Assembly: GCF_003121295.1 (NCBI RefSeq)
Contig: NZ_PHNC01000031.1
Location: 1,366,439-1,430,438 of the forward strand
Reading direction: 5' to 3'
Origin: Streptomyces orinoci
GTDB lineage: Bacteria > Actinomycetota > Actinomycetes > Streptomycetales > Streptomycetaceae
Length of the DNA: 64,000 nucleotides
The position numbers and the translations under genes were made by a program. Numbering within the stretch: position 1 is the stretch's first letter; every line of letters starts with the position of its first letter. Below, piece after piece: positions 17,176 to 25,432 of this stretch. Under the pieces are notes generated by a model that saw only the letters and a program-made list of their open reading frames with translations, was not told the origin of the DNA and searched no databases.

Positions 17176-18519
17176 TCAGACTCTCGGCACCGTCGCTCCG
17201 GCGCCGGAGCCGAGCATCGCGGTCCACAGCTCCGGGAAGTCCGGGAGCGTCTTGGCGGTGGTGGCCACGTTCTCCACCCGCACCCCGGGCACCACCAGGC
17301 CGAGGACCGCGGCCGCGGTGGCCAGCCGGTGGTCCTCATAGGTGTGGAACACGCCGCCGTGCAGCGGGCGCGGGCGGATGCGCAGTCCGTCCGCGGTCTC
17401 GGTGACATCGCCGCCCAGCTCGTTGATCTCCTTGGCCAGCGCGGCCAGCCGGTCGGTCTCATGCAGCCGCAGATGGGCGATGCCGCGCAGCTCGGACTCC
17501 GAGTCGGCCAGCGCCGCCACCGCGGCGATCACCGGGGTCAGCTCGCCCACCTCGTGCAGATCGGCGTTCAGGCCGGTGATCCGGCCGGTGCCGGTGAAGG
17601 TCAGCCCGGTCTCGGTGAGTTCGCAGGAGCCGCCCATGGCGGTGAAGATCTCGCGCAGCGCGTCACCGGGCTGGGTGGTGTGCTCCGGCCAGTCCGGGAT
17701 GGTCACCCGGCCACCGGTGACCAGGGCGGCGGCCAGGAACGGCGCTGCATTGGACAGGTCCGGCTCCACCACCAGATCACGGCCCAGCAGCGCGCTGGGC
17801 GACACCCGCCAGACATTGGGCTCGCCGCCCGACTCCGGGGTGTCCACCTGGGCACCGGCCGCCCGCAGCATGTCCACCGTCATCCGGATATGCGGCATGG
17901 AGGGCAGTACGGCGCCGGTGTGCCGCACCTCCACGCCCTGGTTGAAGCGCGGTCCGGACAGCAGCAGGGCGCTGACGAACTGGGACGAGGAGGAGGCGTC
18001 GATCTCCACCGGGCCGCCGTCCAGCGCCCCCGCGCCATGCACCGTCAAGGGCAGCGCGCCGCGGTCGTTGTCGTCGATCCGGGCGCCCAGGGCGCGCAGC
18101 GCGTCGATCACCCCGTGCAGCGGACGCTCATAGCTGCGCGGGTCGCCGTCGAACCGGATGGGGCCGTCGGCCAGCGCGGCGACCGGCGGCAGAAAGCGCA
18201 TCACGGTGCCGGCGTTGCCCACGTCCACGGTGGCCGGGCCGTGCGGATGGGCCGGGATCACCCGCCAGGTCTCGCCGGTGCCGTCCGGGCCCACGCCTTC
18301 CTCGATGCCGACGCCCATGGCGCGCAGCGCCTCGGCCATCAGCAGGGTGTCGCGGGAGCGCAGCGGGCGGCGCAGCCAGCCGGGCTCGGCGGCCAGGGCG
18401 GCCAGCACCAGACCGCGGTTGGTGACCGACTTCGAGCCGGGCACGGTGACGGTCGCATCGACGGCTGAGGTGGCGGTCGGGGCGGGCCAGAGGTCGGTGT
18501 GCGCGGGGCTCTCGGTCAT
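17176..18519 (-). CDS. aroA: 3-phosphoshikimate 1-carboxyvinyltransferase (EPSP synthase)
   Basis: 447 residues. It condenses shikimate 3-phosphate with phosphoenolpyruvate in the shikimate pathway. Signature blocks are PGSKSVTNRGLVLAALA, GNAGTVMRFLPP and LRLHETDRLAALA, with the substrate residues expected of EPSP synthases. The ATG at 18519 (MTESPAHTDLWPAP) lies 29 bases after the stop of the M50 peptidase gene, and rsgA follows at 14 bases, so the three genes are probably one transcript. Confidence 0.97.
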   Translation of the reverse strand: MTESPAHTDLWPAPTATSAVDATVTVPGSKSVTNRGLVLAALAAEPGWLRRPLRSRDTLLMAEALRAMGVGIEEGVGPDGTGETWRVIPAHPHGPATVDVGNAGTVMRFLPPVAALADGPIRFDGDPRSYERPLHGVIDALRALGARIDDNDRGALPLTVHGAGALDGGPVEIDASSSSQFVSALLLSGPRFNQGVEVRHTGAVLPSMPHIRMTVDMLRAAGAQVDTPESGGEPNVWRVSPSALLGRDLVVEPDLSNAAPFLAAALVTGGRVTIPDWPEHTTQPGDALREIFTAMGGSCELTETGLTFTGTGRITGLNADLHEVGELTPVIAAVAALADSESELRGIAHLRLHETDRLAALAKEINELGGDVTETADGLRIRPRPLHGGVFHTYEDHRLATAAAVLGLVVPGVRVENVATTAKTLPDFPELWTAMLGSGAGATVPRV

Positions 18520-18548
18520 GCCCTCAACCTTAGTGGCTCGATTCGGGC

Positions 18549-19259
18549 TCACACTCCGAGCAGCCAGCGCCCGCCGGCCACCAGTGAGGCCAGGGTGACC
18601 ACATGGAACAGCAGCAGCCACAGTGCCGCCGGCGTCCGGGTCAGCCGGGCCAGCTGGTCGGCGTCGGAGTCGCCGGCGCCCCGGTAGCGGCGCTTGTGCT
18701 GGAGCTCGAACACCGGGCGCACCCCGCCCAGCAGCAGAAACCACACCACGGCATAGGCGAACATGCCCTGCACCTCGGAGCCGGCCCGCCAGGAGACCAG
18801 GACGAACGCGGCCCCGGCCAGCAGCACGGTGAGCACCCCATAGGCGTTGCGGATCATCACCAGCATGGCAGCCAGCAGCCCGGCGGCGCCCCACAGCAGC
18901 GCCGTGCTGTGCCCCGCCGCCAGCAGCGCGGCCCCGGCCAGGCCCAGCAGCGAGGGCGCGACATAGCCGGCCGCCGCGGTGAGCACCATGCCGGGGCCGG
19001 TGGGCCTGCCGCGGGAGACGGTCAGGCCCGAGGTGTCCGAGTGCAGGCGTATCCCGGACAGCCGGCGGCCGCTGACCAGCGCCACCAGGGCATGGCCGCC
19101 CTCATGCGCGATGGTGACCGCGTTGCGGGTCAGCCGCCAGACGGGACGGGGGAGAACGGCCAGCAGGGCCACCAGCCCGGTGACGATCACCGTCCAGTGC
19201 GAGGGGGCGGGCTGGGTGCCGAAGACGCGGTCCCAGAGATCGGTGGCGGTGATGTCCAT
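18549..19259 (-). CDS. M50 family (site-2-protease-like) membrane metallopeptidase
   Basis: 236 residues. The zinc motif HEGGH is at residues 52-56 in TIAHEGGHALVALVSG, with about six further membrane segments (MVLTAAAGYVAPSLLGLAGAAL, LWGAAGLLAAMLVMIRNAYG). The family is Peptidase_M50B-like; some members may not cut within the membrane. It heads the probable aroA-rsgA operon. The frame is open upstream to 19361, but MDITATDLWDRVFG is the usual start. Confidence 0.82.
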   Translation of the reverse strand: MDITATDLWDRVFGTQPAPSHWTVIVTGLVALLAVLPRPVWRLTRNAVTIAHEGGHALVALVSGRRLSGIRLHSDTSGLTVSRGRPTGPGMVLTAAAGYVAPSLLGLAGAALLAAGHSTALLWGAAGLLAAMLVMIRNAYGVLTVLLAGAAFVLVSWRAGSEVQGMFAYAVVWFLLLGGVRPVFELQHKRRYRGAGDSDADQLARLTRTPAALWLLLFHVVTLASLVAGGRWLLGV

Positions 19260-19433
19260 CGGTGGGCCGCTCTCCTTGCTGCTGTGGTGCTGTGCTGCCG
19301 CGGGACTGTGGCGCTGCGCTGCCGCGGTGCTTCCTGCTGAGGGACGGCCGATATCGGCCAATGGTTCCCCGCGGCCGGGACCGCTGAGGCAGCATGGGCG
19401 TACGAGGCGTGAGCGAAGGGGCGGTTCATTCAG

Positions 19434-20252
19434 ATGTGCGGGCGGTACGCGTCGAGCCGGCGGCCGGAGGACCTGGCCGGGCTCTTCGAGGTCGAGAAAT
19501 GGGAGCCGGAGGAGACCCTGGCCCCCGACTGGAATGTGGCCCCCACCAAGGAGGTGCCCGCGATCCTCGAACGTCCGCTGAAGGGTTCCTCAGACCCGCG
19601 CCCGGTACGGCAGTTGCGCACCCTGCGCTGGGGCCTGGTGCCCTCCTGGGCCAAGTCGCCGGAGGGCGCCGCCCGGATGATCAACGCCCGGGCGGAGACG
19701 GTCCATGAGAAGCCGTCCTACCGGCGGGCCTTTGAGTCCCGGCGCTGTCTGCTGCCCGCCGACGGCTATTACGAGTGGGTCACCGGGGCCCAGGAGCGCG
19801 AGCTGGAGGAGAAGGGGCGCCGCAAGCGGCCGCGCAAGCAGCCGTACTTCGTCACCCCGGCCGACGGCTCGGTGATGGCGCTGGCCGGCCTGTTCGAGTT
19901 CTGGCGCGACCGTACCCTCCCCGACGATCACCCCGCCGCCTGGTGGGCCACCTGCTCGGTGATCACCACCGAGGCGGACACCGAGCCCTTCGCCGGTGAA
20001 CCGCATGAGGGCGGGCCGCGCTCCCTGGCCGAAATCCACCCCAGAATGCCGCTGTTCCTCACCCCCGACCGCTGGGCGGCCTGGCTGGACCCGGGGTGCA
20101 CCGACCCCGAGCGGCTGCGGCCGCTGCTCACCCCGCCGCCGGCCCGGCTGCTGCGGGCCTACCCGGTGACCACGGCGGTCAGCGATGTGCGCAACAACGG
20201 GCCCGAGCTGGTGGCGGAGCTGCCCGCGCCGGAAGCGGCGACGCTCTTCTGA
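19434..20252 (+). CDS. SOS response-associated peptidase (SRAP, YedK/HMCES type)
   Basis: 272 residues starting MCGRYASS. Cys2, exposed after Met removal, forms the covalent crosslink to abasic sites in single-stranded DNA. Other family blocks are WNVAPTKEVPAI, WGLVPSWAKSP, MINARAETVHEKPSYR, RCLLPADGYYEW and EIHPRMPLFL. It protects replication forks from abasic-site damage. There is no clear ribosome binding site, but the start is fixed by Cys2. It is divergent from the M50 gene. No LexA box was recognised. Confidence 0.93.
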   Translation: MCGRYASSRRPEDLAGLFEVEKWEPEETLAPDWNVAPTKEVPAILERPLKGSSDPRPVRQLRTLRWGLVPSWAKSPEGAARMINARAETVHEKPSYRRAFESRRCLLPADGYYEWVTGAQERELEEKGRRKRPRKQPYFVTPADGSVMALAGLFEFWRDRTLPDDHPAAWWATCSVITTEADTEPFAGEPHEGGPRSLAEIHPRMPLFLTPDRWAAWLDPGCTDPERLRPLLTPPPARLLRAYPVTTAVSDVRNNGPELVAELPAPEAATLF

Positions 20253-20267
20253 GCTCTTCCGACGGCC

Positions 20268-20915
20268 ATGATGTCCTCCATGAATTCCCCCATGCATGTG
20301 GAGAAGGCCGGCACCCCCGGCGGCGAGGCCCGCATCCACTGGCACCCCGCCCCGCGCCCCCGGCTGGTGCTCGCCCTGGGACATGGCGCGGGCGGCGGCA
20401 TCGAGGCCCGGGATCTGACGGCGCTGGCCGCCGCGCTGCCGGAAGCGGGAGTGAGCGTCGCCCTGGTCGAGCAGCCCTGGCGGGTCGCCGGACGCAAGGT
20501 CGCCCCGGCGCCGCGCACGCTGGACGAGGCATGGTGCGCCCTGTGGCCCGCGCTGGCCGCGCCGGGGCTCCCGGTGGTGGCGGGCGGCCGCAGCGCGGGG
20601 GCGCGGGTGGCCTGCCGGACGGCCGCCGGGCTGGGCGCGCACGGGGTGCTGGCGCTGAGCTTCCCCCTGCATCCGCCGGGCCGGCCGGAGAGGTCACGGG
20701 CGGAGGAGCTGGTCTCGGCCGGGGTGCCCACGCTGGTGGTGCAGGGGGCGCGGGACCCCTTTGGGCGGCCGGAGGAGTTTCCGTCCCGGGTGGAGCTGGT
20801 GCCCGTGCCGGGCGGAGACCACGGCTTCGCGGTGCCCAAGAGGAGCGAGGTGGGCCAGGAGGAGGCGCTGGCCGTGATCACCGACGCCGCCCGGTCCTGG
20901 CTGGCGGGGCTCTGA
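20268..20915 (+). CDS. Alpha/beta hydrolase, dienelactone hydrolase-like
   Basis: 215 residues with a catalytic triad that can be read: Ser in GGRSAGARVA, Asp in VVQGARDPFG and His in PGGDHGFAVP. The oxyanion segment is LALGHGAGGG. The substrate is unknown. It begins 15 bases after the SRAP stop and is probably cotranscribed with it; starts at MMSSMNSP or MNSPMHVE are both possible. The sigma-R promoter for sigR begins 30 bases downstream. Confidence 0.85.
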   Translation: MMSSMNSPMHVEKAGTPGGEARIHWHPAPRPRLVLALGHGAGGGIEARDLTALAAALPEAGVSVALVEQPWRVAGRKVAPAPRTLDEAWCALWPALAAPGLPVVAGGRSAGARVACRTAAGLGAHGVLALSFPLHPPGRPERSRAEELVSAGVPTLVVQGARDPFGRPEEFPSRVELVPVPGGDHGFAVPKRSEVGQEEALAVITDAARSWLAGL

Positions 20916-20945
20916 GGACGCGTCGCCGGACGCGGTCCGCCGAGC

Positions 20946-20973
20946 GGGAATGCGCCGCGGGGCCGCCGCGTTG
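20946..20973 (+). promoter_or_regulatory. Sigma-R type promoter upstream of sigR
   Basis: GGGAAT (20946-20951), 18-base spacer, GTTG (20970-20973), a close match to the sigma-R consensus GGGAAT-N16-18-GTT. It would give positive autoregulation of sigR-rsrA under thiol oxidation. Confidence 0.8.
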
Positions 20974-21031
20974 ACGCCCTCGTAAAAACGTCAAGCCCTG
21001 GCACCTGACAAAGGAATGGGAGTCTCCCGCA

Positions 21032-21883
21032 ATGGGTTCGATCGCCTGCCTGTCCCGCCCCTGCTCGGCCAATGCCGGATGGCCGGTGACCGGCCTGCCC
21101 CAGGCGGCCGCGGCTGGAGCGGCGGGCCGGGCGGATCGTCGTCTATTCTCCGAATCGAGCGAGCCCGTCATCGGGTCCGCCACGACGCTGGAGGAGGTGG
21201 GTCCGGTCGCCGGCACCGACGCGGGGACGAACGACAGCCCGGAGCCGCAGGCTGCCGAGAGCGTGGCGGAGCGCAACGCCCGCTTCGAGCGCGACGCGCT
21301 GACCTTCCTCGACCAGATGTACTCCGCGGCGCTGCGCATGACGCGCAATCCCGCCGACGCCGAGGACCTGGTGCAGGAGACGTATGCGAAGGCGTACGCG
21401 TCGTTCCACCAGTTCCGTGAGGGCACCAACCTCAAGGCCTGGCTCTACCGCATCCTCACCAACACCTTTATCAACTCCTACCGCAAGAAGCAGCGCGAGC
21501 CGCTGCGCAGCGGTTCCGAGGAGATCGAGGACTGGCAGCTGGCGCGTGCCGAGTCCCATATGTCGCAGGGCCTGCGTTCCGCCGAGTCCCAGGCGCTCGA
21601 CCATCTGCCCGACTCCGATGTCAAGGCGGCCCTTCAGGCCATTCCCGAGGAGTTCCGCATAGCGGTATACCTCGCGGATGTCGAGGGCTTTGCCTACAAG
21701 GAGATCGCGGACATCATGGGTACCCCCATCGGCACGGTGATGTCCCGGCTGCACCGGGGCCGTCGGCAGCTGCGCGGGCTGCTGGAGGACTACGCCCGTG
21801 AGCGCGGTCTGGTCCCCGCCGGGGCCTCCGCCGCGCCGAACGGTTCCGACGCGTCGCACAATCGGAAAGGCTCGGACTCATGA
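21032..21883 (+). CDS. sigR: ECF sigma factor SigR (thiol-oxidative stress), with extended SigR' start
   Basis: The core sigma-R runs from the GTG at 21197 (228 residues) with GGAGGAG directly ahead; the ATG at 21032 gives a form 55 residues longer. Sigma region 2 is TFLDQMYSAALRMTRNPADA and AEDLVQETYAKAY; region 4 is AYKEIADIMGTPIGTVMSRL. Sigma-R directs transcription of thioredoxin, mycothiol and proteolysis genes when disulfide stress releases it from RsrA. It overlaps rsrA by 4 bases. In S. coelicolor the longer, unstable isoform is made from the sigma-R dependent transcript, matching the promoter at 20946. Confidence 0.95.
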   Translation: MGSIACLSRPCSANAGWPVTGLPQAAAAGAAGRADRRLFSESSEPVIGSATTLEEVGPVAGTDAGTNDSPEPQAAESVAERNARFERDALTFLDQMYSAALRMTRNPADAEDLVQETYAKAYASFHQFREGTNLKAWLYRILTNTFINSYRKKQREPLRSGSEEIEDWQLARAESHMSQGLRSAESQALDHLPDSDVKAALQAIPEEFRIAVYLADVEGFAYKEIADIMGTPIGTVMSRLHRGRRQLRGLLEDYARERGLVPAGASAAPNGSDASHNRKGSDS

Positions 21884-22206
21884 GCTGCGGAGAGCCGCAC
21901 GAGACGGACTGCTCTGAAGTCCTCGACCACCTCTATGAGTTCCTCGATCGCGAGATGCCCGACGGGGACTGCGCCAAGTTCGAGGTGCACATCGACGAGT
22001 GCAATCCGTGCCTGGAGAAGTACGGCCTGGAGAAGGCGGTCAAGAAGCTAGTCAAGCGCTGCTGCGGTCATGACGACGTGCCCGCCGATCTCCGGGCCAA
22101 GGTGATGGACCGGATCCAGCTGATCCGGGCCGGCCAGGCGGTGCCCGAGCAGGATGTGGTCGCGGAGGCCAGGGCCGCCGAGGCGCGCGGCCTGCCGCGC
22201 GACTGA
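21880..22206 (+). CDS. rsrA: Zinc-containing redox-sensing anti-sigma factor RsrA
   Basis: 108 residues of the ZAS family. Cys and His positions match those of the characterised protein: C3, H7, C11, C31, H37, C41, C44, C61, C62. H37, C41 and C44 form the HxxxCxxC zinc motif (VHIDECNPC), and C11 can form the trigger disulfide with C44. Reduced RsrA binds SigR; oxidation expels zinc and frees it. ATGA overlap with sigR suggests coupled translation at a fixed ratio. Confidence 0.96.
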   Translation: MSCGEPHETDCSEVLDHLYEFLDREMPDGDCAKFEVHIDECNPCLEKYGLEKAVKKLVKRCCGHDDVPADLRAKVMDRIQLIRAGQAVPEQDVVAEARAAEARGLPRD

Positions 22207-22392
22207 CCCCCGCCGCCCGGCCCAAACCGTCCGCCCCCCGAACATCACCCGAACGGACGGCTCCAGCGGTGGATGCGGCCGCCATCGGGCGGCCGCCGCC
22301 CTATTCTCCCCTTCCTGATGACGGGCCGATGGCAGGACGGGCCGCCGTGTTCGAGCACGGCCGGTACCGGGGCGGAACGGGGAGGACACCTG

Positions 22393-23709
22393 ATGGGGGC
22401 ACTTCCGGCGACGGCGCGAACCGGGGTCGCGTGCGCCGTGCTGGCCGCCGTCGCCTGTGGCGCGCCCGCCGTGTGCGCTCCGGGGGACACCCCCTGGCCG
22501 ACGGTGGTCCTGCTCGCCGCGCTCTGTGCGCTGGGGGAACGGCTGCCCCGCTGTTCGCTGACCCTGCCGGCCCTGCTCACCGGGGCCTTGCTGCTTCCCC
22601 CGGCCGCCGCCGCACTGCTGGCCTGGCCGTCGGCGCTCACCACCCGGGTGACGGACCCGCCCCGGACCACCCGCCGCATCTGGCGCGCGGCCGTATACGC
22701 CCTGGCCACCACGGCCGCGTCCACCACGGCCACGGCAGCGCTGGGCGAGCCGCCGCGCACCGCCCGGCCGCCCGAGGCCCTGCCGGGTGCGCTGGCCGCC
22801 GCACTCACCCTTTTCCTGCTGACCGCCCTGCTGGACGCGGCCATCCGCCGCGCCGCGGACCACCGCCCGCTCCGGGCCGCCTGGCGCCGGCTGCCGCGCG
22901 AGGTGCTGGTGCCCACCCTGGTGCACGGTCCCACCGCCCTGCTCACCGCCGTGCTCTGGCACAGCGCCTACGGCCCGCCGGGCGCCCTGCTGGCACTGCC
23001 GCCGGTGTGCGTCTGCTGCTGGTTCCTCGACCGCCGCCGCCGGGAACGCGCCGCCCACCAGGCCGCCGTCCGGGCCCTGGTGCAGGCCGTGGACCTCAAG
23101 GACCACTACACCCGGGGGCACAGCGAGCGGGTCGGCCGGGCCTCGGTGCTGATCGCCCGGGAGCTGGGGGTGGCCGGCGAACGGCTGGAGGCGCTGCGCT
23201 TCGCGGGCACCCTGCACGATGTGGGCAAGCTGGGGGTGCCGACCCGGCTGCTGCGCAAGGACGGCCCGCTCACCCCGGAGGAGCGCCGGGTGATCCAGCT
23301 CCACCCCCAGTACGGCCATGAGATGGTGCGCGGCATCGGCTTCCTGGCCGAGGCCCGGGCGGCCATCCTGCACCACCATGAGCGGCTGGACGGCAGCGGC
23401 TACCCACTGGGGCTGACGGACCGTCAAATCCCGCAATCCGCCAAGGTGGTGGCGGTCGCCGACGCCTTTGACGCGATGACCTCCACCCGCTGCTACAGCC
23501 GCGCCCGTCCGGTTCCCGCCGCCCTGGCCGAGCTGCGCCGGTGTGCCGGATCGCAGTTCGACCCCCGGATGGTGGACGCCCTCTCCCGCGCCGTGGACCG
23601 CCATGGCTGGCACCCGGAGACAGTGGCGGAACAGGACGAAAGCGCAGTTCCCGCCCGCCGAAACGTCCCTCCTGATCACCAGCCGGCCCACCCGGGCGGC
23701 ACTCGTTGA
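22393..23709 (+). CDS. Membrane HD-GYP domain protein, predicted cyclic-di-GMP phosphodiesterase
   Basis: 438 residues: about five or six membrane helices (residues 10-210), then an HD-GYP domain (225-400). All expected residues are present: H243, HD 275-276, K279, H304, HHE 328-330, DGSGYP 333-338 and D357. Such domains hydrolyse cyclic-di-GMP to pGpG/GMP and in Streptomyces influence development. GGGGAGG precedes the ATG at 22393. It follows rsrA by 186 bases and overlaps the next HD gene through TTGA. Confidence 0.88.
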   Translation: MGALPATARTGVACAVLAAVACGAPAVCAPGDTPWPTVVLLAALCALGERLPRCSLTLPALLTGALLLPPAAAALLAWPSALTTRVTDPPRTTRRIWRAAVYALATTAASTTATAALGEPPRTARPPEALPGALAAALTLFLLTALLDAAIRRAADHRPLRAAWRRLPREVLVPTLVHGPTALLTAVLWHSAYGPPGALLALPPVCVCCWFLDRRRRERAAHQAAVRALVQAVDLKDHYTRGHSERVGRASVLIARELGVAGERLEALRFAGTLHDVGKLGVPTRLLRKDGPLTPEERRVIQLHPQYGHEMVRGIGFLAEARAAILHHHERLDGSGYPLGLTDRQIPQSAKVVAVADAFDAMTSTRCYSRARPVPAALAELRRCAGSQFDPRMVDALSRAVDRHGWHPETVAEQDESAVPARRNVPPDHQPAHPGGTR

Positions 23710-25142
23710 GCGCCCCCGCGCCCGGCACCCGGACGTCCGGCGCCGCCCATGGAACGCCTCTCCGGACGCGTTTCCGGACGTATCTCCGGGCGAACCTCCG
23801 GACGCGTCCGTTGACGGGCCTCGGCGCGCACCTCCGCACACACCTCCCCGTGCACCTCCACCCGCACCTCTGGGTCCACCTCGCCGCCGGCGCCTGCGCC
23901 CTTCTCGCCCTGGCCTGGACCGCCCGGCACGGACTGGCCCAGCCCCGGGTCGCCCTCGCCTACGGCCTGCTGATCGCCCTCGGCGAGGCCATCCGGCGCC
24001 GGCCGCCCCCCGGCGCCGGGCCGACGGAACCGGCGGACACCGCCCCGGTGAGCGCCGCCGGCTGTATCGCCTACGCCCTGCTGGACGGCGTCGGCGGCGA
24101 CCCGGTCACCCAGGGCGTGCCCCAGGGGCCGCAAGTGCCCCAGGTGGTCGCCGTGGTGCTGGGCGCCACCCTGGCCGGCGCGGTGGGCCGGCGGCCCGCG
24201 CCGGACCGGCTCGCCCGCCGGGTGCTGCACTCGGCCTTCGCCGCCCTGTGCTGCCGCGCCCTGCACCAGCTGGGCGCCCTCGCCCACCGCCCCGGCTACG
24301 GCCCGTACCACGCCCCGGCGCTGCTGCTCCTGCTGGCGCTGACCGTGCTGTGCGACGCGCTGGTGGCCGCCGCCCTGGCCCGCTCCCGGCAGGGTGGCGG
24401 CTATGCCACCGCGCTGGGCGAGCGACTGCGTGCCCTGCCCGGTCTGGGCACCGCGGTCTGCGCCACCGCCGTGGTCACCGCGCTGGCGCCCAGGGTGGCC
24501 GGGCTGTGGGTGCTGCCGGTGTGCGCCCTGCCGCTGCTGGTCATCCAGCTCTCCGCGCGGCTGGGCGAACCGGCGCCGGCCACCCGGCGCCAGACGGTGG
24601 CCTCGCTGGCCCGGGCCACCGAGATCGCCGGCTGCACCCCGGCCGGTCACGCGGGACGCGTAGCCGCCCTCAGCCGGGCCGTCGGCCGGGAACTCGGCCT
24701 GTCGCAGGAGGAGCTCACCGTGGTCGAGTACGCGGCCCTGATGCACGACGTCGGCCAGCTCTCACTCGTGGACCCGGTGCCCGCCGGGGCCACCGAGCCG
24801 CTGCCGCCCGAGCAGCGCCGCCGCATCGCCCGCCTGGGCGGTGCCGTGGTGCGGCAGACCGGGGTGCCCGCCGAGGTGGCCCGGGTGGTGGAGCACCAGG
24901 CCGACCCCTACCGGGAGGCGCCCCTCGCGGCCCGTATCGTGCGCACCGTCAACGCCTATGAGGACCTGGCGGCCACCGGGGCGTGCGGCCCGCGCCGCGC
25001 GCTGGAGCGGCTGCGCGGAGCGACGGCGTACGACCATGAGCCCGGGGTGGTGGAGGCGCTCGCCCGGGTACTCGCCAGACAGGAGCCGCCGGGCCGGGCG
25101 GCGCTCTCCGCACTGACGGACGCCCCGGCGGATGCGGAGTAG
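23706..25142 (+). CDS. Membrane HD-domain protein, degenerate HD-GYP paralogue
   Basis: 478 residues if TTG at 23706 is the start, overlapping the preceding stop (TTGA); a GTG near 23850 is an alternative. After an N-terminal four-residue periodic segment come several membrane helices (60-280) and an HD domain keeping H315 and HD 347-348. The metal-site Lys is Gln351, the HHExxDGxGYP motif is replaced by EHQADPYREAPL (396-407) and the late Asp is Asn415. It probably lacks normal phosphodiesterase activity and may sense or regulate its partner. Confidence 0.72.
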   Translation: MSAPAPGTRTSGAAHGTPLRTRFRTYLRANLRTRPLTGLGAHLRTHLPVHLHPHLWVHLAAGACALLALAWTARHGLAQPRVALAYGLLIALGEAIRRRPPPGAGPTEPADTAPVSAAGCIAYALLDGVGGDPVTQGVPQGPQVPQVVAVVLGATLAGAVGRRPAPDRLARRVLHSAFAALCCRALHQLGALAHRPGYGPYHAPALLLLLALTVLCDALVAAALARSRQGGGYATALGERLRALPGLGTAVCATAVVTALAPRVAGLWVLPVCALPLLVIQLSARLGEPAPATRRQTVASLARATEIAGCTPAGHAGRVAALSRAVGRELGLSQEELTVVEYAALMHDVGQLSLVDPVPAGATEPLPPEQRRRIARLGGAVVRQTGVPAEVARVVEHQADPYREAPLAARIVRTVNAYEDLAATGACGPRRALERLRGATAYDHEPGVVEALARVLARQEPPGRAALSALTDAPADAE

Positions 25143-25432
25143 CACGGCTAACCCACGGGTAATGAGCGGGCGTCCGAAGGGGCATGGTTGGATGCGAAGA
25201 GAAGCTGTAGTGACGAAGAGCAAGACGGGAATGCGGGATCGGGGGGTGTCGTGGGCGCCGTCATCGGCAACGAGGCGTGGTGGGCACCGCCCCCCGCGGT
25301 GACGGCCCGGCACACCGGCCGGGTCGTGACAGATGAGGCGTGGCGGACGGCCGTCGGGGAGGACGGCATCCGTCACCAGGGCCATCCGGCGTGGGCATAC
25401 GCACAACGTCGAGGAATCAGCAGGCGGACATC

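Noticed and set aside
22227..22260. Inverted repeat ccgtccg ... cggacgg after rsrA as a terminator
   Set aside because: Only 7-base arms with a 20-base loop; too weak to call.
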